A stretch of DNA of 64,000 nt. Source: Streptococcus constellatus. GTDB taxonomy: Bacteria > Bacillota > Bacilli > Lactobacillales > Streptococcaceae. Under the pieces are notes generated by a model that was not told the DNA's origin, did not search any database, and worked only from the letters and a program-made list of their open reading frames with translations. A program made the translations under genes and the position numbers. Shown here piece by piece: positions 1-9,774 of the stretch. The stretch's first letter is position 1; each line of letters starts with the position of its first letter. Where the stretch lies: assembly GCF_902167705.1 (NCBI RefSeq), contig NZ_CABHMZ010000015.1, positions 31,654-95,653 on the forward strand, in the 5' to 3' direction.

Positions 1-549
1 CTCCACTAATTGATAGCGCTCCAGCAGAACTTGAGGCAGATTTTCTTCTAGCAGTAATTCTAATCCTTGGTCGAAAGCTGTCTTAATGACCTTCACCAAA
101 CTAGCTTGACTAATCCCTTGAGCCACCCGATAGACTGGCTGCAAATCATCTTCTACTTGCGCTAGAATTTTCATCCCGGTCAAACTAGCCTTAGCCTTAT
201 CCCATTTGCCAAAAATTGCAATGGTTGAACCAACTTCCACCTTGTCTGCTAGATAGGGTTGATTAAAGAAGTTGACTGCAAGTACCACTTCGTCCTGCTT
301 TATGGTAAAACGCAGGCGATTGCGCTTGTAGCCATAGTACTGGACATTTGCTGGCGTGACCACCACCCCTGAGATAACTGCCTTTTCGCCATCTTCCAAT
401 TCTAGCACATTCTTACTTTTAAAATCTTCATAGCGAAATGGAAAATAAAGCAGCAAATCTTGCAGACTTTCAATTCCCAGCTTAGTAAATTTTTCAGCAG
501 ATTTCGGTCCCACACCCGGCAGAACCGTTAAAGGTTGGTGTAAATTCAT
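1..549 (-). CDS. recG: ATP-dependent DNA helicase RecG (5' part only)
   Basis: The 183 codons read from the ATG at 549 encode the N-terminal wedge region of RecG, the helicase that remodels stalled replication forks and Holliday junctions. The start MNLHQPLTVLPGVGPK gives the typical helix-hairpin-helix-like opening, followed by LLLYFPFRYED and an OB-fold (VVVTPANVQYYGYKRNR). The helicase motifs lie beyond the window edge. A GAGGAA ribosome site sits 4-5 bases before the ATG. It lies downstream of alr, as in other streptococci. Identification is by family resemblance; only the N-terminal quarter can be judged. Confidence 0.9.
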   Translation of the reverse strand, partial: MNLHQPLTVLPGVGPKSAEKFTKLGIESLQDLLLYFPFRYEDFKSKNVLELEDGEKAVISGVVVTPANVQYYGYKRNRLRFTIKQDEVVLAVNFFNQPYLADKVEVGSTIAIFGKWDKAKASLTGMKILAQVEDDLQPVYRVAQGISQASLVKVIKTAFDQGLELLLEENLPQVLLERYQLVE

Positions 550-584
550 AATTCCTCTTTCAGTTCTGTTGCTCAAGAGTTTGT

Positions 585-643
585 AAAAGCAGATTGGAGC
601 AACCATGCTAAAAATAGCTTTCTAGGATTTTCCAACTGCTTTT
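585..643 (-). terminator. Probable terminator between alr and recG
   Basis: An inverted repeat (AAAAGCAG at 585-592 with CTGCTTTT at 636-643, extended by TTGGA/TCCAA with one bulged base) lies just after the alr stop. Read on the minus strand it ends in a short T run. The loop is long, so termination may be partial. Confidence 0.5.
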
Positions 644-651
644 AATTTCAA

Positions 652-1758
652 TTAATCTTTATAAATTCTAGGCACACGGTCACTAATCAAGCAAACCACC
701 TCGTAGTTAATTGTTCCTCGTTTTTCTGCTACATCTGTTGCAGAAATAACCTCTTTGCCACTTTCACCAATAAGGACAACTGGTGTTCCAATAGAGTAAG
801 ACTGAGGTAAACGAACGGTAATCTGATCCATAGACACTCGCCCAACAATGGGACAAGCCTGTCCGTCAATCAAAACATTAAAGCCTTGCATATCTCGCGT
901 CCAACCGTCCGCATATCCCAGTGGAATCGTTCCAATATACTGCGAATTTTCACTTGTATAAGTAGCTCCGTATCCCACATCTGCCCCTGCTTCTAATTGC
1001 TTGACATGAACCAATTCTGAAACTAGAGAAAGAGCCGACTTCATTTCATAAGGAAGCTGCAAGGTACGACCGCTAGGATTGAGACCATAGATAATATCTC
1101 CCAGACGCACCGCATTCATCACGGCATCTGCGTGCCAAAGAGTCGTTGCAGAATTACTAGCGTGAACAATCGGTGGAACGGTTTCTAATTGCCCTAAAAT
1201 TTCTTCAAAACGTGCCAACTGTGCGTCAAATTTATGCGTATCTACTTCATCAGCTGTTGCAAAATGAGTGAAGATGCCTTCTACCTGAGCACCTGCTTTT
1301 TCCAAACGATGAATGGCTTCTTGAGCGTCTTGACTATCTCGAAAACCAATCCGCCCCATTCCAGAATCAATTTTTATGTGAACAACCAAACCAGCTACAT
1401 CTATATTTGACTGCAAGAGCAAATCAATCCATTCTAAACTAGCAACCGTATAAGTAATCTTGTATTTAATTGCCAACGAAACAGACTGGATAGCTGACAC
1501 TCCTAATACTAAAATTTTTTTCGTAATGCCGGCATCACGTAACTCTACAGCTTCATCAATATTGGAAACACAAAAGCCATCCACAATTGGCTCAATATAT
1601 CGCGTAACAGCAACTGCACCGTGACCATAGGCGTCCGCCTTGACCACAGCCCATTTTTCCACATTGTTTGGAATGTGGGTAGCAATTTGCTTAATATTAA
1701 AAGCAATCGCAGTCAAATCAATAACTGCCTTAGTAGGTCGATGATGACTCGTTTTCAT
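652..1758 (-). CDS. alr: Alanine racemase
   Basis: A PLP enzyme that interconverts L- and D-alanine for peptidoglycan and teichoic acid D-alanylation; cytoplasmic. The 368-aa protein has the PLP-lysine motif [11 protein letters not shown] (Lys40), the C-terminal catalytic tyrosine region VGYGATYTS, and [10 protein letters not shown]. The frame is open 37 codons further upstream, but the ATG at 1758 is preceded by GGAGGAACATC, matches the family's usual length, and gives the conventional N-terminus [10 protein letters not shown]. The start lies inside the 3' end of acpS (29-base overlap), so the two are probably translationally coupled. Confidence 0.95.
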   Translation of the reverse strand: MKTSHHRPTKAVIDLTAIAFNIKQIATHIPNNVEKWAVVKADAYGHGAVAVTRYIEPIVDGFCVSNIDEAVELRDAGITKKILVLGVSAIQSVSLAIKYKITYTVASLEWIDLLLQSNIDVAGLVVHIKIDSGMGRIGFRDSQDAQEAIHRLEKAGAQVEGIFTHFATADEVDTHKFDAQLARFEEILGQLETVPPIVHASNSATTLWHADAVMNAVRLGDIIYGLNPSGRTLQLPYEMKSALSLVSELVHVKQLEAGADVGYGATYTSENSQYIGTIPLGYADGWTRDMQGFNVLIDGQACPIVGRVSMDQITVRLPQSYSIGTPVVLIGESGKEVISATDVAEKRGTINYEVVCLISDRVPRIYKD

Positions 1759-2110
1759 GATGTTCCTCCAAAATAACACTAGCTGTAACAATATTACCTG
1801 CATGGCTGAGCGACACCCAGACCTTGCCAGAAAAAGGCGACTTGGTAAAAATAGGCGCTCCCTTTTCATTGTTTAAAATTTCTAAATCCTGAAAAGTGAC
1901 ACAACCGATACCAGTCCCCCACGCTTTAGAAAAAGCCTCTTTAGCAGACCAACGCCCCGCCAAATATTCTATTTTTCGCTTGCCAGAGAGTTCCTCAAAC
2001 CGCGCAAATTCTGCAGCTGTCAAAACTTTCTTGGCAAAGCGAGCATTTTTTTCGTAAACTTTTTGAATAGAGGAAATTTCCTCTATATCAATACCATGTC
2101 CTTTAATCAT
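1730..2110 (-). CDS. acpS: Holo-[acyl-carrier-protein] synthase
   Basis: Transfers 4'-phosphopantetheine from CoA to acyl carrier protein. The 126-aa product has the metal-binding N-terminal motif GHGIDIEEI and the second signature [14 protein letters not shown] of the AcpS family. The ATG at 2110 gives the usual length; an in-frame start at 2134 would add eight residues encoded inside a repeat-like sequence and is unlikely. Its 3' end overlaps alr. Upstream (2117-2212) lies a degenerate intergenic repeat separating it from aroG. Confidence 0.93.
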   Translation of the reverse strand: MIKGHGIDIEEISSIQKVYEKNARFAKKVLTAAEFARFEELSGKRKIEYLAGRWSAKEAFSKAWGTGIGCVTFQDLEILNNEKGAPIFTKSPFSGKVWVSLSHAGNIVTASVILEEHHENESSSTY

Positions 2111-2116
2111 CTTTTT

Positions 2117-2212
2117 AAAAAGAGGCTGGGACAAACGTGTTCCAGACTCGGTTACTTTCTAAAATAAACTTTAATGCGTTGATACCATCAGATTTTACAG
2201 TTCCACTGCCCA
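2117..2212 (+). repeat. Dispersed TGGGACA repeat, copy 1 (degenerate)
   Basis: It starts with AGAGGCTGGGACAAA and holds a segment (TAATGCGTTGATACCATC, then TTTTACAG) that resembles the middle of the copy at 51228-51415 (TAATACGTTGATAAATCAAC, TTTTACAG). The right end is incomplete. It fills the acpS-aroG gap. See also 20758, 36562, 43919 and 51228. Confidence 0.55.
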
Positions 2213-2218
2213 TCTTTT

Positions 2219-3259
2219 TTATTTTTCATTTTTAGATAGGGTAGTATAAATTTCCTTGACTAGTCTGACTGTATTATCCCAACCCAAACAAGGGTCTGTA
2301 ATGGATTTCCCAAACACTTCAGGCTCATTTTGACGACCGTCTTCTAAGTAAGACTCGATCATAAAGCCACGTACAACTTTTTTGATTTTGTCATTCCAGT
2401 CACGATTGATTAGGGTTTGACGGACAATCCGCACCTGCTCTAAATACTGTTTACCAGAATTATCATGATTGGTATCGATGATGATAAAAGGATTTTCCAA
2501 GCCCATTTTTTCATATTGGTCAATCGTATCTAGTAAATTATCGTAGTAATAATTTGGAATGTTCTTTCCATATTCATCAAGCCCGCCACGCAGAATGGCA
2601 TGTGCCAAAGAATTTCCTGAAGTCTCCACTTCCTTACCAGCAAACAAGAAACTTTGCTTGTTTTGTGCTGCGTAAATCCCATTAAACATGACATTGAGAT
2701 TGCCAGACGTAGGATTTTTCAAACCGGTCGCAACATCAGCCCCACTAGCGACAAAACGGTGTTGCTGTTCTTCCACAGAACGCGCCCCAACAGCCATATA
2801 AGAAATCAAATCATCTACTAACGGAAGATTTTCTGGATACAGCATTTCATCAGCTGTCGTCATCCCTGTTTCAGTAATAACACGATAGTGCAAATTGCGA
2901 ACTGCTTTAATGCCATTGATTAAGCTGGGTGCAGCTTTGGCATTTGGCTGATGAATCAAGCCTTTATAGCCATCACCATTGGTTCGAGGTTTTGCCGTAT
3001 AAACACGCATCACCATGAAAATACGGTCTTTTACCTCTTCTTGGAGGGCAGATAAGCGCTTTGCATATTCTAGGACAGCCGCTTCATTGTCAGAAGAACA
3101 CGGACCGATGACCAATAAAATTCGGTCATCTTCTCCACGAATAATCGCGTTTAACTCACGATCTCGTGCTTCTTTTCTGGCTAAAGCTTCTCCCTCTAAT
3201 TTCGATAGATTGCGAACTTTTGCTACGTCAATTGGCTGACTAGTTGCTGTAAATGTCAT
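2219..3259 (-). CDS. aroG: 3-deoxy-7-phosphoheptulonate (DAHP) synthase, class I alpha type
   Basis: First step of the shikimate pathway: condensation of phosphoenolpyruvate and erythrose-4-phosphate. The 346-aa protein has the AroF/G/H signatures LLVIGPCSSDN, MRVYTAKPRTNGDGYKG, GARSVEEQQHR and the late metal-ligand segment IIIDTNHDNSGK. The ATG is preceded by GGGAGATT. It is 22 bases downstream of secA and probably read with it. From memory, other streptococci often carry two adjacent DAHP synthase genes here; only one is present, and a repeat remnant follows it. Confidence 0.93.
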   Translation of the reverse strand: MTFTATSQPIDVAKVRNLSKLEGEALARKEARDRELNAIIRGEDDRILLVIGPCSSDNEAAVLEYAKRLSALQEEVKDRIFMVMRVYTAKPRTNGDGYKGLIHQPNAKAAPSLINGIKAVRNLHYRVITETGMTTADEMLYPENLPLVDDLISYMAVGARSVEEQQHRFVASGADVATGLKNPTSGNLNVMFNGIYAAQNKQSFLFAGKEVETSGNSLAHAILRGGLDEYGKNIPNYYYDNLLDTIDQYEKMGLENPFIIIDTNHDNSGKQYLEQVRIVRQTLINRDWNDKIKKVVRGFMIESYLEDGRQNEPEVFGKSITDPCLGWDNTVRLVKEIYTTLSKNEK

Positions 3260-3281
3260 AATCTCCCTCTCTTTACACTAC

Positions 3282-5801
3282 TTATCTGTGGCGTCCGTGA
3301 CAATTTTTGAATTTCTTCCCTGAACCACATGGACACAAGTCATTGCGCTTCACTTTTGTCAAATCAATATCGCTCGGTAAGCCTGATTTTTGTGCTGCAA
3401 TATTGCGTGTTGCTGTTGTACTGATGTGGTGTTCCGTACGTGGACGTTCTTGCTCGTGAATTTGAGCTTTCATCATCAGACGTGTCACATCAAACTCGAT
3501 AGAACCAATCATATCATTAAACATGCGGAAACTTTCTGATTGGTATTCAACGACTGGATTATTTTGTGCATAACCTCGAAGTCCTACAGCATTCCGAAGC
3601 TGATCCAAGGCATCAATGTGATCTGTCCATTTATTATCTACAACGCGCAAAATTAGAACTTTTTGGAATTCTCTGACGGACTCTTCATCGCGAAGTTTTG
3701 CTACTTGACTATCATAAACTTCCAAGGCACGTTTGTATAAGTCAGCCTTGATGTCTTCATCAGACAAACCTTCTAAATCTGAGATTTCAATAGAATCTTC
3801 TGGTACAAGATTATATTTTACAAAATTAACAATTGCTTCTAACTTTTCATCTTGTTCTGCGCGACTGTTGCCATCTACAAAACGATTGATCGTCCGCTTC
3901 ATCATAGCATGAATTTCTGGTGCCAAATCACGATCAGCCGTAATGACATCATAACGTTGTGCATAGATAATCTCGCGTTGCTCACGCATAACATCATCGT
4001 ATTGAAGGACTTGTTTACGTGTATCGTAGTTATTCCCCTCAACACGTTTTTGCGCCCCTTCCACTTGACGAGTGAACATTTTGGACTTAATGACCGACTC
4101 TTCTTCACTCATTTTGAAACGTTCCATAACTGCTTTGATCCGTTCTGAACCAAAACGACGCATGAGCTCATCTTCGAGTGACAGATAGAATTGTGACTCA
4201 CCAGGATCTCCTTGACGACCTGAACGACCACGAAGCTGATTATCAATCCGACGACTTTCATGTCGTTCTGTACCAATAACACAAAGTCCACCAAGCTCAC
4301 GAACACCTTCACCCAGCTTAATATCTGTACCACGCCCAGCCATATTGGTTGCAATCGTTACAGCGCCACGTTGACCAGCATTCATGATGATTTGCGCTTC
4401 TTTATAGTGATTCTTCGCATTCAATACTTCATGCGGCACGCCAGCTTCTACTAGTTTCTTAGAAATATAATCACTTGTTTCAACTGCGACCGTCCCTACA
4501 AGCACAGGTTGTCCTTTTTCATGACGAGCTTTCACATCTTGAACGACTGCTTTAAATTTCGATTCGATACTTGGATAAAGAAGGTCTGGATGATCGATAC
4601 GAGCCACCGGACGATTTGTCGGAATCGGAATAACTCGAATATTATAGGTTTCGCGGAATTCTTCTTCCTCTGTCTTGGCTGTCCCTGTCATACCTGACAA
4701 CTTCTTATACATACGGAATAGATTTTGGTAAGTGATAGAAGCCGAAGTCTTCGTTTCATCTTGAATCGGCACACCTTCTTTGGCTTCAATAGCTTGGTGA
4801 AGTCCATCTGAATAGCGACGACCTTCCATTGTACGACCTGTAAATTGGTCCACAATCAAAATTTCTTGTTCTTCACTAACCACATAGTCAATGTCCAAAA
4901 GCATAATATAATTTGCACGAAGAGCATTGTCAACAAAGTGTGTGAGTGCTACATTTTCAATATCATACAAATTTTCAAGCTTGAAGTAGCTTTCTGCTTT
5001 ATCAATCCCTGAATCAGAAAGTCCAATGGTTTTAGACTGAACATCAATAATGTAATCATCTTTGTTTAGTGATTTCACAAAGCTATCTGCCATGTGATAA
5101 AGCTGGTTCGTATCAGAAGAAGTTGGTCCTGAGACAATCAAAGGCGTACGAGCTTCGTCAATCAAAATGGAGTCTACCTCATCGACCAAAGCATAGTTCA
5201 GTGGACGTTGCACCATGTTTTCAGCACGCACTACCATATTGTCACGCAAATAGTCAAAACCAATCTCTGCATTCGTTGAATATGTAATATCGCAATCGTA
5301 GGCTTCTTTTTTCTCTTCGGATGACTTTGCAGCAAGGTTAATTCCAACAGAGAGACCCAACCAAGAGTACAGTTCTCCCATTTCAGTTGCGTCACGCTCT
5401 GTCAGGTATTCATTTACTGTGACAACGTGTACACCTTCACCAGATAAAGCATTCAGATAAACCGGCATGGTCGCTGTCAGGGTTTTTCCTTCCCCTGTAC
5501 GCATTTCTGGCACATCTCCATGGTGTAAGACAATCCCTCCCATAATCTGTACGGGGTAAGGGAAGAGTCCTAACACGCGCTTTGCACCTTCACGAACAAC
5601 CGCAAAAGCCTCATAAAGCAAGTCATCTAATGACTCGCCATTTTGATACCGTTGCTTAAATTCATCCGTCTTTGCTTTCAAAGCTTCATCTGACAAAGCA
5701 GCCATTTCATCTTCATACGCCATGACTTTCTTTGCCATTTTTTCTAATTTTCTTAATTCACCTTTATCATTTTCAATAATTGTTCTTAAAATATTCGCCA
5801 T
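3282..5801 (-). CDS. secA: Preprotein translocase ATPase SecA
   Basis: Motor ATPase that drives unfolded preproteins through SecYEG. At 839 aa it is full length. Visible are Walker A (MRTGEGKT, about residues 100-107), Walker B/DEAD-type [10 protein letters not shown] (about 205-215), the helicase II segment with [13 protein letters not shown], and the C-terminal zinc finger [14 protein letters not shown] that docks SecB/phospholipid. A canonical promoter lies at 5847-5875 and GGAAAGAA precedes the ATG. It heads a likely transcription unit with aroG, acpS and alr. Confidence 0.98.
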   Translation of the reverse strand: MANILRTIIENDKGELRKLEKMAKKVMAYEDEMAALSDEALKAKTDEFKQRYQNGESLDDLLYEAFAVVREGAKRVLGLFPYPVQIMGGIVLHHGDVPEMRTGEGKTLTATMPVYLNALSGEGVHVVTVNEYLTERDATEMGELYSWLGLSVGINLAAKSSEEKKEAYDCDITYSTNAEIGFDYLRDNMVVRAENMVQRPLNYALVDEVDSILIDEARTPLIVSGPTSSDTNQLYHMADSFVKSLNKDDYIIDVQSKTIGLSDSGIDKAESYFKLENLYDIENVALTHFVDNALRANYIMLLDIDYVVSEEQEILIVDQFTGRTMEGRRYSDGLHQAIEAKEGVPIQDETKTSASITYQNLFRMYKKLSGMTGTAKTEEEEFRETYNIRVIPIPTNRPVARIDHPDLLYPSIESKFKAVVQDVKARHEKGQPVLVGTVAVETSDYISKKLVEAGVPHEVLNAKNHYKEAQIIMNAGQRGAVTIATNMAGRGTDIKLGEGVRELGGLCVIGTERHESRRIDNQLRGRSGRQGDPGESQFYLSLEDELMRRFGSERIKAVMERFKMSEEESVIKSKMFTRQVEGAQKRVEGNNYDTRKQVLQYDDVMREQREIIYAQRYDVITADRDLAPEIHAMMKRTINRFVDGNSRAEQDEKLEAIVNFVKYNLVPEDSIEISDLEGLSDEDIKADLYKRALEVYDSQVAKLRDEESVREFQKVLILRVVDNKWTDHIDALDQLRNAVGLRGYAQNNPVVEYQSESFRMFNDMIGSIEFDVTRLMMKAQIHEQERPRTEHHISTTATRNIAAQKSGLPSDIDLTKVKRNDLCPCGSGKKFKNCHGRHR

Positions 5802-5846
5802 TTCTTTCCTTACTTGTAATAATTCTTATTTTAAAATGTTCTTTTC

Positions 5847-5875
5847 ATTATAGCATTTTTCACTATATCTTTCAA
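5847..5875 (-). promoter_or_regulatory. secA promoter
   Basis: On the minus strand: -35 TTGAAA (5875-5870), 17-base spacer, -10 TATAAT (5852-5847), about 45 bases before the secA ATG. Confidence 0.7.
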
Positions 5876-5890
5876 GAAAATAAAAGGATA

Positions 5891-5922
5891 AAAACGGCAG
5901 TTCCATTCAAAACTGCCGTTTT
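5891..5922 (-). terminator. Terminator after the KimA-like gene
   Basis: Perfect 12-bp stem AAAACGGCAGTT / AACTGCCGTTTT with a short loop, followed on the minus strand by a T-rich tract. It lies 7 bases past the stop at 5929 and ahead of the secA promoter. Confidence 0.85.
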
Positions 5923-5928
5923 ATGTTC

Positions 5929-7776
5929 TTACTCTTTTAAGTGATAAGAATAACTGGCTACAACGACATTTTCATGCCATCTGAGGAAATATTTCAGCTT
6001 CAAGCTCATTTGATTGTGCAGCATATTTTGCCAGCTATTATTTGGGATAAATTGCGGTACCAGCACCGTCACGGTATAACCTTTCTTCTGCGCACCACGA
6101 GCGATTTTTGTCACATATTGCACAGTTGGTTTGATAATATTGCGGTAGCTCGTTTGGACATTTGTGAATTGAATATCTGGAAAATATTGTTTAAATTCAC
6201 TGGCTACTTCTTCATCTTTTTCTTGTGTTTCTTTGGTAGATACGTGCATAGCAATCACTTCATCACCAATACTACGGGCATAATTCATCGCACCGACGCT
6301 AACACGTGTGACATTCCCAACAAGAACCAAAACCAGATTTCCTGCATAGTCCACGCGTTCAATTTCTTCATTCAAGCGCAGTTGTTTAGCAACGTTGTTA
6401 TAATGATTTTTAATTGTTAAGAAAATCCAAAGTAAAACAATAATAATCGGGAAGAACGGCCAAATATCTCGCAAACGGAAAAGCAGCAAAATCGCTACAA
6501 TGGTGTAACAAATAGCAGCACCCAAAATATTCGCTACCGAATATTTTAAGAAATGTTTCCCATGTTGCTTGCGCCAATGCACAACCATTCCCGTTTGAGA
6601 AAGAGCAAAAGGCACAAATACACCAATAGTATAAAGCGGAATGAGCCGCTCAGTATTCCCATTGAAAATCAACAAGAGAAGAATAGCACCGATAGCTAAA
6701 GTCAGAATCCCATTTGAATAACCAAGGCGTGCTCCTTTTTCCATATACATATGTGGCATATATTTATTTTTTGCCATATTGTAGGATAACATAGGAAAGG
6801 CCGAAAAGCCTGTATTAGCCGCTACAGCAAGGATGAGAGCTGTTGACAGTTGGAAAATATAAAAGAGAAGCTGCCCAATAGGTGAATTTCCCAAAATAGC
6901 TTGCGCCATTTGAGCGAGCGTTGTAACACCTTTTGCCGGAACGATGCCAATCCAGTAGTTTAAAAAAGTAATACCAGCAAACATGAAACCTAAAATGGCT
7001 GCCATAATTGCCAATGTTTTCGCTGCATTTTCAGCTTTTGGTGTTTTGAAAAATGGTACAGAATTTGAAACAGCTTCCACACCTGTCAAAGAAGCTGAAC
7101 CACTTGTGAAGGCGCGCAACAGAAGCACTAAGCTGACACCTGAAATAGATTTCCCAATCGGAGCTGTAGCATGGTAGGATAAATTCCCCAGTAATAATTG
7201 CAATAAACCAAAGCCAATCAAGAAAACGGTACTTGCGATGAACAAATAAACTGGTATCATCAGAGAAACTGCAGATTCTCGCAATCCGCGTAAGTTCATT
7301 AACATTAAAGCCAACACTAAAACAATCGAAATGTGCAAATTGTACGGATGCAAAGCAGGAATTGCTGACGTAATCGCATCCGCTCCAGAAGAAACAGATA
7401 CCGCTACCGTCAACATATAGTCAACCAGCAGGCTGCCACCTGAAATCAAACCAGCTTTAGGGGATAGATTTTCCGTTGTAACCATATAAGCCCCACCGCC
7501 TTGTGGGTAAGCATGAATCACCTGACGATATGAAATGGTTAAACTAGCCAGCAAAATCAACACCACAATCCCAATTGGTAACGACCACCAAATTGCACCC
7601 GCTGATACAGATACCAAAACCAAAACAACTTGTTCAGGACCATAGGCAATCGAAGACAGAGCATCGCTTGACAGCATAGCCAAGGCTTGCAGTTTTGTTA
7701 ATAAGTTTCCTTCTTCTCCCTCGTCGCTTGATTTCAAAGGTCGACCAATAAAAATATTCTTCAACTTGGAAAACAT
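5929..7776 (-). CDS. KimA-like potassium importer (APC superfamily permease)
   Basis: A 615-aa membrane protein with about 12 hydrophobic segments (residues ~25-470) and a cytoplasmic C-terminal domain. It follows Bacillus subtilis KimA (YdaO) closely along its length, as I recall that sequence: IGRPLKSSDEGE, ALAMLSSDALSSIAYGPEQ, YPQGGGAYMV, SGGSLLVDYMLTVAVS, TGVEAVSNSVPFFK, AANTGFSAFPMLSYNMAKNKYMP, and the C-terminal LHNQMSLKL...YSYHLKE. KimA imports K+ and is inhibited by c-di-AMP binding to the cytoplasmic domain. The transcript starts only about 24 bases before the gene, so there is no room for a c-di-AMP riboswitch; any control would be at the protein level. Monocistronic. A general amino-acid permease label would be less specific. 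Confidence 0.8.
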   Translation of the reverse strand: MFSKLKNIFIGRPLKSSDEGEEGNLLTKLQALAMLSSDALSSIAYGPEQVVLVLVSVSAGAIWWSLPIGIVVLILLASLTISYRQVIHAYPQGGGAYMVTTENLSPKAGLISGGSLLVDYMLTVAVSVSSGADAITSAIPALHPYNLHISIVLVLALMLMNLRGLRESAVSLMIPVYLFIASTVFLIGFGLLQLLLGNLSYHATAPIGKSISGVSLVLLLRAFTSGSASLTGVEAVSNSVPFFKTPKAENAAKTLAIMAAILGFMFAGITFLNYWIGIVPAKGVTTLAQMAQAILGNSPIGQLLFYIFQLSTALILAVAANTGFSAFPMLSYNMAKNKYMPHMYMEKGARLGYSNGILTLAIGAILLLLIFNGNTERLIPLYTIGVFVPFALSQTGMVVHWRKQHGKHFLKYSVANILGAAICYTIVAILLLFRLRDIWPFFPIIIVLLWIFLTIKNHYNNVAKQLRLNEEIERVDYAGNLVLVLVGNVTRVSVGAMNYARSIGDEVIAMHVSTKETQEKDEEVASEFKQYFPDIQFTNVQTSYRNIIKPTVQYVTKIARGAQKKGYTVTVLVPQFIPNNSWQNMLHNQMSLKLKYFLRWHENVVVASYSYHLKE

Positions 7777-7806
7777 CTTTTTCTCCTAAATTTTTCAATA
7801 TCAGCC

Positions 7807-7835
7807 ATTATAACGCTTTTCTGAAATACTATCAA
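7807..7835 (-). promoter_or_regulatory. Promoter of the KimA-like gene
   Basis: Minus strand: -35 TTGATA (7835-7830), 17-base spacer, -10 TATAAT (7812-7807), followed closely by the ribosome site and ATG at 7776. Confidence 0.7.
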
Positions 7836-7992
7836 TATTTTCTGAAAATGACATCATTTTTTAATATAACTGATAATTTCTGCATGAATAAGAGAGCAAA
7901 ATAGACTGTAATCATTGCTTAGAAATCATCTGTAAAAAAATAGACAAACTAATGAACCACTGCATCATGATGCTTTAGACTTATAATTTTAA

Positions 7993-8020
7993 AGAGGTTA
8001 CGGACTTTTCCCTAACCTCT
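7993..8020 (-). terminator. Terminator after manA
   Basis: Stem AGAGGTTA (7993-8000) / TAACCTCT (8013-8020) with a T/A-rich 3' tail on the minus strand, 20 bases past the manA stop. The remaining bases up to 7806 are A/T-rich with nothing I can name. Confidence 0.6.
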
Positions 8021-8040
8021 GATTTTCTATATAAAAGATA

Positions 8041-8985
8041 TTATGGATGACTAACAATCATTTCAAGGTCTTGCCCTTCAAAAGTCCACGCTTTCACGTC
8101 GCTTGGTAAGATGAAATGATCTCCTTTTGCGATTGGATACTTTTCTCCATCTACAGTTAGCACACCTTGCCCTGCCAACACACTTACAAGTGAATAAGCA
8201 GCTGTTTTCTCAATATTCACTTTTCCCGACACTTCCCATTTGTAAACGGCAAAGAAATCACTAGCTACTAGAAGCGTCGACGTCAAATCATCTGCTTTCA
8301 CCGTAACTGGGCGGCTATTGGCTGGAGCACCGATATTGAGCACATCAATGGACTTTTCTAAATGCAGCTCGCGCAGATTGCCTTTAGCATCTTTTCGGTC
8401 AAAGTCGTAGACACGATAGGTGGTGTCGCTAGACTGTTGCGTTTCTAAAATCAAAATACCTGAGCCAATCGCATGCATAGTACCGCTTGGAACATAGAAG
8501 AAATCTCCAGCCTTGACTGGCACCTTGGTTAATAGCTTGTCCCATTCTTTCTTTTCAATCTGCTGGCGCAACTCTTCTCGCGACTTGGCATTGTGTCCAT
8601 AGATGATTTCTGCTCCTTCATCCGCAGCAATCACATACCAGCACTCCGTTTTTCCTAATTCTCCTTCGTGCTCCATAGCATAACGATCATCTGGGTGAAC
8701 CTGAACACTGAGCCAATCATTGGCATCCAAGATTTTGGTTAAAAGCGGAAAAACAGGCTCACTGCTGTTACCAAACAACTCTCGGTGTTCTGCATAGAGC
8801 TGATCCAAACCCATGCCAGCAAAACGGCCATTTTTAATCGTTGATACACCATGTGGGTGAGCCGAAATCGCCCAGTATTCACCTACTTTGTTACTGGGAA
8901 TTTCATAGCCAAATTCATCTCGTAATTTCGTTCCACCCCAGATTTTTTCCTGCATAACAGATTGTAAAAATAATGGTTCTGACAT
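8041..8985 (-). CDS. manA: Mannose-6-phosphate isomerase, class I (short Gram-positive type)
   Basis: Interconverts mannose-6-phosphate and fructose-6-phosphate. The 314-aa cupin protein has the zinc/active-site segments QEKIWGG, LTKILDANDWLSVQVHPDD and FFYVPSGTMHAIGSG, and a C-terminal cupin. Two ATGs stand side by side (8988, 8985); the second is better spaced from GGAGG. It is 30 bases after the GntR gene and probably shares the transcript that begins with the beta-glucoside EIIC. Confidence 0.93.
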   Translation of the reverse strand: MSEPLFLQSVMQEKIWGGTKLRDEFGYEIPSNKVGEYWAISAHPHGVSTIKNGRFAGMGLDQLYAEHRELFGNSSEPVFPLLTKILDANDWLSVQVHPDDRYAMEHEGELGKTECWYVIAADEGAEIIYGHNAKSREELRQQIEKKEWDKLLTKVPVKAGDFFYVPSGTMHAIGSGILILETQQSSDTTYRVYDFDRKDAKGNLRELHLEKSIDVLNIGAPANSRPVTVKADDLTSTLLVASDFFAVYKWEVSGKVNIEKTAAYSLVSVLAGQGVLTVDGEKYPIAKGDHFILPSDVKAWTFEGQDLEMIVSHP

Positions 8986-9015
8986 CATTTCCTCCTTTAA
9001 TATTGCACAAATGAC

Positions 9016-9741
9016 TTAAATATTTTTAACATCTAAAAGGGAATAGCCTCTCGTGTCAAAGCGATTGCGGCTTTTCGAATACTCAATTGGACGTCCAGTT
9101 TCCAGATAAACAACTTGCTCCACCTGCAAAATCGGATCGTCATTTTGACAGTCTAAATACGTTTTATCATATTCATCTGGCTTTTCAGCTGTGATATGGC
9201 GGTAACTTCCAGCAAATTTTAAGTTTAATTCATCCCATAAATAAGCATAGATAGACTGAAGCAAAATGCTCTCATCCAATCCTGGCACCAAGTCACACGG
9301 CATATAGGTGTGTTCCAACACATAAGGTTGCTCATCAAGCAGACGCAATCGTATAATTTTATAAACCGGTGCCGTTACTTCCACTTGCAGGCGCTCTGCA
9401 ATCTCAGCTTCTGGAAATTCAACTGCAAATTGAATAATCTGGCTCGTTAATTTTCGCTCATCATTTTTTAAATCTTGACTCAAGCCATTGTAGTTATTCA
9501 AGCGAAATTTTGAATCTTCTTTATCCCAAAAGGAGGAATTTAACACTCTCGTTCCATTTCCTTGTTTAGAAAAAATGAGTCCTTCAATGGTTAAAATCTC
9601 AACGGCCTTTTTGATGGTCATTCGGCTGACGCCAAATTCTTTTGATAATTCGGACTGAATAGGCAACATGGAGTCTACTGGGTAGACTCCACTTGCAATT
9701 CTATCTCGAAGTATATTGGCGATTTCTTCGTATTTAGGCAT
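9016..9741 (-). CDS. GntR/HutC-family transcriptional regulator (UTRA domain)
   Basis: 241 aa. The N-terminal winged helix (~1-70) holds ANILRDRIASGVYP, FGVSRMTIKKAVEIL and the wing SKQGNGTRVL. The C-terminal UTRA effector domain (~90-240) has the usual PVYKIIRLRLLDEQPYVLEHTYMP and ending PIEYSKSRNRFDTRGYSL. It sits between a lactose/cellobiose-family EIIC and manA, so it is probably the local regulator of beta-glucoside uptake, responding to a sugar phosphate. Matching inverted-repeat sequences at the two nearby PTS/bglA promoters (11098-11153, 13430-13485) are its likely operators. The binding assignment is inference. Confidence 0.85.
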   Translation of the reverse strand: MPKYEEIANILRDRIASGVYPVDSMLPIQSELSKEFGVSRMTIKKAVEILTIEGLIFSKQGNGTRVLNSSFWDKEDSKFRLNNYNGLSQDLKNDERKLTSQIIQFAVEFPEAEIAERLQVEVTAPVYKIIRLRLLDEQPYVLEHTYMPCDLVPGLDESILLQSIYAYLWDELNLKFAGSYRHITAEKPDEYDKTYLDCQNDDPILQVEQVVYLETGRPIEYSKSRNRFDTRGYSLLDVKNI

Positions 9742-9774
9742 AAGATAGCTCCTGCAAATCTGTCTTTCATCTCA

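Noticed and set aside
7836..7992. Possible c-di-AMP riboswitch for the KimA-like gene
   Set aside because: It lies upstream of the predicted promoter, is A/T-rich, and shows none of the expected structured GC-rich core.
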